Positions 57,501-64,000 of a DNA stretch of 64,000 bases are shown in pieces. Position numbers and translations under genes: made by a program. Every line of letters begins with the position of its first letter. Positions within the stretch are counted from its first letter, which is position 1. The notes beneath the pieces were generated by a model that had not been told where the DNA came from, made no database searches, and was given only the letters and a program-made list of their open reading frames with translations. Source of the stretch: Aphelocoma coerulescens. Its lineage: Eukaryota > Chordata > Aves > Passeriformes > Corvidae. The stretch spans positions 48,378,078 through 48,442,077 of the forward strand of contig NC_091014.1 in assembly GCF_041296385.1 (NCBI RefSeq). Direction: 5' to 3'.

Positions 57501-60500
57501 AAGCCAGGAGCTCCAGGGATACTCCCCATGCGAAAGGCAGGCCAAGCTTATCGCAGCACAAGCAAAACCTTGCTCCCTCTTCTTCATTCTTCTTGGAACT
57601 TGCCACAGCCCAATGCCCGATTTCTGTCTCAATCTAGGGTTAGGGTTACGCCTAGGGTTAGGCTTGAGAAAACCACAAAGCCAGGAGCTCCAGGGACACT
57701 CACCATGCGAAAGGCAGGCCAAGTTGAGCACGATACAGTTAAAACCTTGCTCCCTCTTCTTCTTTCTGCTTGGAACTCGCCGTCGCCCAATGCCCCATTT
57801 CTGGCTCAAACTAGGTTATGGTTATGGTTACACCTAGTGTTAGGGTTTGAGAAATCCACAAAGCCAGGAGCTCCAGGGATACTCAGAATGCGAAAGGCAG
57901 GCCAAGCTTATCGCAGCACAGCCAAAACCTTGCTCCCACTTCTTCATTCTTCTTGGAAGTCGCCACAGCCCAATGCCTGATTTCTGGCTCAAACTAGGCT
58001 TAGGGTTACGCCTAGGGTTAGGCTTGAGAAAACCACAAAGCCAGGAGCTCCAGGAACACTCCCCATGCGAAAGGCAGGCCAAGCTTATCGCAGCACAGCC
58101 AAAACCTTGCTCTCACTTCTTCATTCTTCTTGGGATTCACCACAGCCCAATGCCCGATTTCTGGCTCAAACTAGGGTTAGGGTTACGCCTAGGGTTAGGC
58201 TTGAGAAAACCACAAAGCCAGGAGCTCCAGGGACACTCGCCATGCGAAAGGCAGGCCAAGTTGAGCACGATACAGTTAAAACCTTGCTCCCTCTTCCTCT
58301 TTCTGCTTGGAACTCACCGCCACCCAATGCCCCATTTCTGGCCCAAACTTCGGTTATGTTTATGGTTACACCTAGTGTTAGGATTTGAGAAATCCACAAA
58401 GCCAGGAGCTCCAGGGATACTCAGCATGCGAAAGGCAGGCCAAGCTTATCGCAGCACAGCCAAAACCTTGCTCCCTCTTCTTCATTCTTCTTGGAAGTCG
58501 CCACAACCCAATGCCTGATTTCTGGCTCAAACTAGGGTTAGGGTTAGGGTTAGGGTTACGCCTAGGTTAAGGTTTGAGAAAACCACAAAGCCAGGAGCTC
58601 CAGGGACACTCACCATGTGAAAGGCAGGCCAAGTTGAGCACGATACAGTTAAAACCTTGCTCCCTCTTCTTCTTTCTGCTTGGAACTCGCCGCCGCCCAA
58701 TGCCCCATTTCTGGCTCCAACTAGGGTTATGGTCGTGGTTACACCTAGTGTTAGGGTTTGAGAAATCCACAAAGCCAGGAGCTCCGGGGATACTCAGCAT
58801 GTGAAAGGCAGGCCAAGCTTATCGCAGCACAAGCAAAACCTTGCTCCCTCTTCTTCTTTCTGCTTGGAACTTGCAGCCGCCCAATGCCCCATTTCTGGCT
58901 CAATCTAGGGTTAGGGTTAGGGTTAGGGTTACGCCTAGGGTTAGGCTTGAGAAAACCACAAAGCCAGGAGCTCCAGGGACACCCACCATGCGAAAGGCAG
59001 GCCAAGTTGAGCACGATACAGTTAAAACCTTGCTCCCTCTTCTTCTTTCTGCTTGGAACTCACCGCCGCCCAATGCCCCATTTCTGGCTCAAACTAGGTT
59101 ATGGTTATGGTTACACCTAGTGTTAGGATTTGAGAAATCCACAAAGCCAGGAGCTCCAGGGATACTCAGCATGCGAAAGGCAGGCCAAGCTTATCGCAGC
59201 ACAGCCAAAACCTTGCTCCCACTTCTTCATTCTTCTTGGAAGTCGCCACAACCCAATGCCTGATTTCTGGCTCAATCTAGGGTTAGGGTTAGGGTTAGGG
59301 TTACGCCTAGGGTTAGGCTTGAGAAAACCACAAAGCCAGGAGCTCCAGGGACACTCACCATGCGAAAGGCAGGCCAAGTTGAGCACGATACAGTTAAAAC
59401 CTTGCTCCCTCTTCTTCTTTCTGCTTGGAACTCACCGCCGCCCAATGCCCCATTTCTGGCTCAAACTAGGTTATGGTTATGGTTACACCTAGTGTTAGGG
59501 TTTGAGAAATCCACAAACCCAGGAGCTCCAGGGATACTCAGCATGCGAAAGGCAGGCCAAGCTTATCGCAGCACAGCCAAAACCTTGCTCCCACTTCTTC
59601 ATTCTTCTTGGAAGTCGCCACAACCCAATGCCTGATTTCTGGCTCAATCTAGGGTTAGGGTTAGGGTTAGGGTTACGCCTAGGGTTAGGCTTGAGAAAAC
59701 CACAAAGCCAGGAGCTCCAGGGATACTCCCCATGCGAAAGGCAGGCCAAGCTTATCGCAGCACAGCCAAAACCTTGCTCCCACTTCTTCATTCTTCTTGG
59801 AATTCACCACAGCCCAATGCCCGATTTCTGGCTCAAACTAGGGTTAGGGTTACGCCTAGGGTTAGGCTTGAGAAAACCACAAAGCCAGGAGCTCCAGGGA
59901 CACTCACCATGCGAAAGGCAGGCCAAGTTGAGCACGATACAGTTAAAACCTTGCTCCCTCTTCCTCTTTCTGCTTGGAACTCACCGCCGCCCAATGCCCC
60001 ATTTCTGGCTCAAACTAGGTTATGGTTATGGTTACACCTAGTGTTAGGATTTCAGAAATCCACAAAGCCAGGAGCTCCAGGGATACTCCCCATGCGAAAG
60101 GCAGGCCAAGCTTATCGCAGCACAGCCAAAACCTTGCTCCCACTTCTTCATTCTTCTTGGAATTTGATACAGCCCAATGCCCGATTTCTGGCTCAAACTA
60201 GGGTTAGGGTTAGGGTTAGGGTAAGGTTTGAGAAAACCACAAAGCCAGGAGCTCCAGGGACACTCACCATGCGAAAGGCAGGCCAAGTTGAGCACGATAC
60301 AGTTAAAACCTTGCTCCCTCTTCTTCTTTCTGCTTGGAACTCACCGCCGCCCAATGCCCCATTTCTGGCTCAAACTAGGTTATGGTTATGGTTACACCTA
60401 GTGTTAGAGTTTGAGAAATCCACAAAGCCAGGAGCTCCAGGGATACTCAGCATGCGAAAGGCAGGCCAAGCTTATCGCAGCACAGCCAAAACCTTGCTCC

Positions 60501-63500
60501 CTCTTCTTCATTCTTCTTGGAAGTCGCCACAACCCAATGCCTGATTTCTGGCTCAATCTAGGGTTAGGGTTAGGGTTAGGGTTACGCCTAGGGTTAGGCT
60601 TGAGAAAACCACAAAGCCAGGAGCTCCAGGGATACTCCCCATGCGAAAGGCAGGCCAAGCTTATCGCAGCACAGCCAAAACCTTGCTCCCACTTCTTCAT
60701 TCTTATTGGAATTCACCACAGCCCAATGCCCGATTTCTGGCTCAAACTAGGGTTAGGGTTACGCCTAGGGTTAGGCTTGAGAAAACCACAAAGCCAGGAG
60801 CTCCAGGGACACCCACCATGCGAAAGGCAGGCCAAGTTGAGCACGATACAGTTAAAACCTTGCTCCCTCTTCTTCTTTCTGCTTGGAACTCGCTGCCGCC
60901 CAATGCCCCATTTCTGGCTCAAAATAGGGTTATGGTCGTGGTTACACCTAGTGTTAGGGTTTGAGAAATCCACAAAGCCAGGAGCTCCAGGGATACTCCC
61001 CATGCGAAAGGCAGGCCAAGCTTATCGCAGCACAAGCAAAACCTTGCTCCCTCTTCTTCATTCTTCTTGGAACTTGCCACAGCCCAATGCCCGATTTCTG
61101 TCTCAATCTAGGGTTAGGGTTACGCCTAGGGTTAGGCTTGAGAAAACCACAAAGCCAGGAGCTCCAGGGACACTCACCATGCGAAAGGCAGGCCAAGTTG
61201 AGCACGATACAGTTAAAACCTTGCTCCCTCTTCTTCTTTCTGCTTGGAACTCGCCGTCGCCCAATGCCCCATTTCTGGCTCAAACTAGGTTATGGTTATG
61301 GTTACACCTAGTGTTAGGGTTTGAGAAATCCACAAAGCCAGGAGCTCCAGGGATACTCAGAATGCGAAAGGCAGGCCAAGCTTATCGCAGCACAGCCAAA
61401 ACCTTGCTCCCACTTCTTCATTCTTCTTGGAAGTCGCCACAACCCAATGCCTGATTTCTGGCTCAATCTGGGGTTAGGGTTAGGGTTAGGGTTACGCCTA
61501 GGGTTAGGCTTGAGAAAACCACAAAGCCAGGAGCTCCAGGGATACTCCCCATGCGAAAGGCAGGCCAAGCTTATCGCAGCACAGCCAAAACCTTGCTCCC
61601 ACTTCTTCATTCTTATTGGAATTCACCACAGCCCAATGCCCGATTTCTGGCTCAAACTAGGGTTAGGGTTACGCCTAGGGTTAGGCTTGAGAAAACCACA
61701 AAGCCAGGAGCTCCAGGGACACCCACCATGCGAAAGGCAGGCCAAGTTGAGCACGATACAGTTAAAACCTTGCTCCCTCTTCTTCTTTCTGCTTGGAACT
61801 CGCTGCCGCCCAATGCCCCATTTCTGGCTCAAAATAGGGTTATGGTTATGGTTACACCTAGTGTTAGGGTTTGAGAAATCCACAAAGCCAGGAGCTCCAG
61901 GGATACTCAGCATGCGAAAGGCAGGCCAAGCTTATCGCAGCACAAGCAAAACCTTGCTCCCTCTTCTTCATGCTTCTTGGAACTTGCCACAGCCCAATGC
62001 CCGATTTCTGTCTCAAACTAGGGTTAGGGTTACGCCTAGGGTTAGGCTTGAGAAAACCACAAAGCCAGGAGCTCCAGGGACACTCACCATGCGAAAGGCA
62101 GGCCAAGTTGAGCACGATACAGTTAAAACCTTGCTCCCTCTTCTTCTTTCTGCTTGGAACTCGCCGCCGCCCAATGCCCCATTTCTGGCTCAAACTAGGT
62201 TATGGTTATGGTTACACCTAGTGTTAGGGTTTGAGAAATCCATAAAACCAGGAGCTCCAGGGATACTCAGCATGCGAAAGGCAGGCCAAGCTTATCGCAG
62301 CACAGCCAAAACCTTGCTCCCACTTCTTCATTCTTCTTGGAAGTCGCCACAACCCAATGCCTGATTTCTGGCTCAATCTAGGGTTATGGTTAGGGTTAGG
62401 GTTACGCCTAGGGCTAGGCTTGAGAAAACCACAAAGCCAGGAGCTCCAGGGATACTCCCCATGCGAAAGGCAGGCCAAGTTGAGCACGATACAGTTAAAA
62501 CCTTGCTCCCTCTTCTTCTTTCTGCTTGGAACTCACCGCCGCCCAATGCCCCATTTCTGGCTCCAACTAGGGTTATGGTCGTGGTTACACCTAGTGTTAG
62601 GGTTTGAGAAATCCACAAAGCAAGGAGCTCCGGGGATACTCAGCATGTGAAAGGCAGGCCAAGCTTATTGCAGCACAAGCAAAACCTTGCTCCCTCTTCT
62701 TCTTTCTGCTTGGAACTTGCCACAGCCCAATGCCCGATTTCTGGCTCAAACTAGGGTTAGGGTTAGGGTTAGGGTTACGCCTAGGGTTAGGCTTGAGAAA
62801 ACCACAAAGCCAGGAGCTCCAGGGATACTCCCCATGCGAAAGGCAGGCCAAGCTTATCGCAGCACAGCCAAAACCTTGCTCCCTCTTCTTCATTCTTCTT
62901 GGAACTTGCCACAGCCCAATGCCCGATTTCTGGCTCAAACTAGGGTTAGGGTTAGGGTTAGGGTTACGCCTAGGGTTAGGCTTGAGAAAACCACAAAGCC
63001 AGGAGCTCCAGGGACACTCACCATGCGAAAGGCAGGCCAAGTTGAGCACGATACAGTTAAAACCTTGCTCCCTCTTCCTCTTTCTGCTTGGAACTCACCG
63101 CCACCCAATGCCCCATTTCTGGCCCAAACTTCGGTTATGTTTATGGTTACAACTAGTGTTAGGATTTGAGAAATCCACAAAGCCAGGAGCTCCAGGGATA
63201 CTCAGCATGCGAAAGGCAGGCCAAGCTTATCGCAGCACAGCCAAAACCTTGCTCCCTCTTCTTCATTCTTCTTGGAAGTCGCCACAACCCAATGCCTGAT
63301 TTCTGGCTCAATCTAGGGTTAGGGTTAGGGTTAGGGTTACGCCTAGGGTTAGGCTTGAGAAAACCACAAAGCCAGGAGCTCCAGGGATACTCCCCATGCG
63401 AAAGGCAGGCCAAGCTTATCGCAGCACAGCCAAAACCTTGCTCCCACTTCTTCATTCTTATTGGAATTCACCACAGCCCAATGCCTGATTTCTGGCTCAA

Positions 63501-64000
63501 ACTAGGCTTAGGGTTACGCCTAGGGTTAGGCTTGAGAAAACCACAAAGCCAGGAGCTCCAGGGACACTCCCCATGCGAAAGGCAGGCCAAGCTTATCGCA
63601 GCACAGCCAAAACCTTGCTCTCACTTCTTCATTCTTCTTGGGATTCACCACAGCCCAATGCCCGATTTCTGGCTCAAACTAGGGTTAGGGTTACGCCTAG
63701 GGTTAGGCTTGAGAAAACCACAAAGCCAGGAGCTCCAGGGACACTCGCCATGCGAAAGGCAGGCCAAGTTGAGCACGATACAGTTAAAACCTTGCTCCCT
63801 CTTCCTCTTTCTGCTTGGAACTCACCGCCACCCAATGCCCCATTTCTGGCCCAAACTTCGGTTATGTTTATGGTTACACCTAGTGTTAGGATTTGAGAAA
63901 TCCACAAAGCCAGGAGCTCCAGGGATACTCAGCATGCGAAAGGCAGGCCAAGCTTATCGCAGCACAGCCAAAACCTTGCTCCCTCTTCTTCATTCTTCTT
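54381..64000 (+). repeat. 12,464-bp compound repeat, copy 2, cut by window end
   Basis: This copy covers 9620 bp and still matches at the last base (64000 aligns with 51536). Comparing all frames I found only five differing bases: GGAATTAGCCACAG versus GGAATTCACCACAG at 54859-54860, AAAGCC versus AAAACC near 56952, GATACTCAG versus GATATTCAG near 57881, and CAAAGCAAGG versus CAAAGCCAGG at 62622. That is about 99.95 percent identity. The rest of this copy lies beyond the window. Confidence 0.9.

Larger units (their letters stand above)
1..64000 (+). repeat. Satellite array with embedded telomere hexamers, whole window
   Basis: The box CCAGGAGCTCCAGGG recurs every 176-189 bp from the first to the last line, always in the same orientation, so the window is one head-to-tail array of roughly 345 monomers that starts and ends mid-monomer. 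Each monomer reads in order: the CCAGGAGCTCCAGGG box, an ATGCGAAAGGCAGGCC block, a class-specific stretch, a pyrimidine-rich stretch, a CCCAATGCC block, a TTTCTGGC block, and a tail of GGGTTA-type hexamers leading into TTGAGAAA. The + strand is the G-rich telomere strand throughout and I saw no inverted monomer. No unique DNA interrupts the array. Telomere hexamers of this type are standard in vertebrates and occur in some other eukaryotes. A subtelomeric or interstitial location is inferred. I do not recognise the family by name. Confidence 0.97.

Noticed and set aside
1..64000. CRISPR array (direct repeats at regular spacing)
   Set aside because: The period is about 185 bp, the intervals between repeats are themselves repeats rather than unique spacers, and there are no cas genes. 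This is tandem satellite DNA.
1..64000. Transposon or LTR-derived repeat
   Set aside because: No terminal inverted repeats, LTRs, target-site duplications, poly(A) tails or remnants of transposase or reverse transcriptase were seen in any frame. Monomer junctions are seamless.
1..64000. Bacterial or phage locus with operons, promoters or terminators
   Set aside because: There are no ribosome-binding-site-led genes or codon-biased frames, and telomere-type hexamers in a 64-kb satellite are a eukaryotic signature.

Overview
The whole 64 kb window is one uninterrupted, one-orientation satellite DNA array. I see no unique sequence, no credible protein gene, no RNA gene and no transposon. The basic monomer is about 177-189 bp, giving roughly 345 copies. 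Each monomer carries a conserved body, including a SacI-type palindrome (GGAGCTCC) and a pyrimidine-rich tract, followed by a tail built from vertebrate-type telomere hexamers (GGGTTA). The hexamer type, the CpG-decay style of variation and the satellite architecture suggest a eukaryote, most likely a vertebrate, and a subtelomeric or interstitial heterochromatic block. The species and satellite family cannot be named from sequence alone. If the block is subtelomeric in normal polarity, the G-rich + strand points to a chromosome end to the right of the window.

There are two monomer classes. T monomers (marker GTTGAGCACGATACAG, 183-184 bp) end in a degenerate hexamer tail. R monomers (marker GCTTATCGCAGCACA, 177, 183 or 189 bp) end in 2, 3 or 4 perfect GGGTTA units followed by CGCCTA GGGTTA GG. 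The array is spelled mostly with two words, TR and TRR, which combine into higher-order repeats (HORs).

Layout. 1-4670: two copies of a 13-monomer, 2382-bp HOR. 4671-6692: mosaic. 6693-31280: a nested hierarchy, with a 12-monomer unit (2216/2217 bp) doubled to a 24-monomer unit (4433 bp), itself contained in an 8671-bp unit present twice in tandem (6693-15363, 15364-24034); a further 24-mer copy starts near 27163. 31281-33799: irregular, more divergent segment with a 732-bp duplication. 33800-41916: related 4213-bp units with a 910-bp five-monomer duplication. 41917-64000: a 12,464-bp unit followed by 9.6 kb of its nearly identical second copy, running off the window.

The most notable points are the telomere hexamers inside every monomer, monomer length changing in whole-hexamer steps, and duplication breakpoints that repeatedly fall in the hexamer tract. 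Together these suggest that the embedded telomere sequence is both a structural element (possible shelterin and G-quadruplex sites) and a recombination site driving array growth. The long open frames on both strands are by-products of the repeat.
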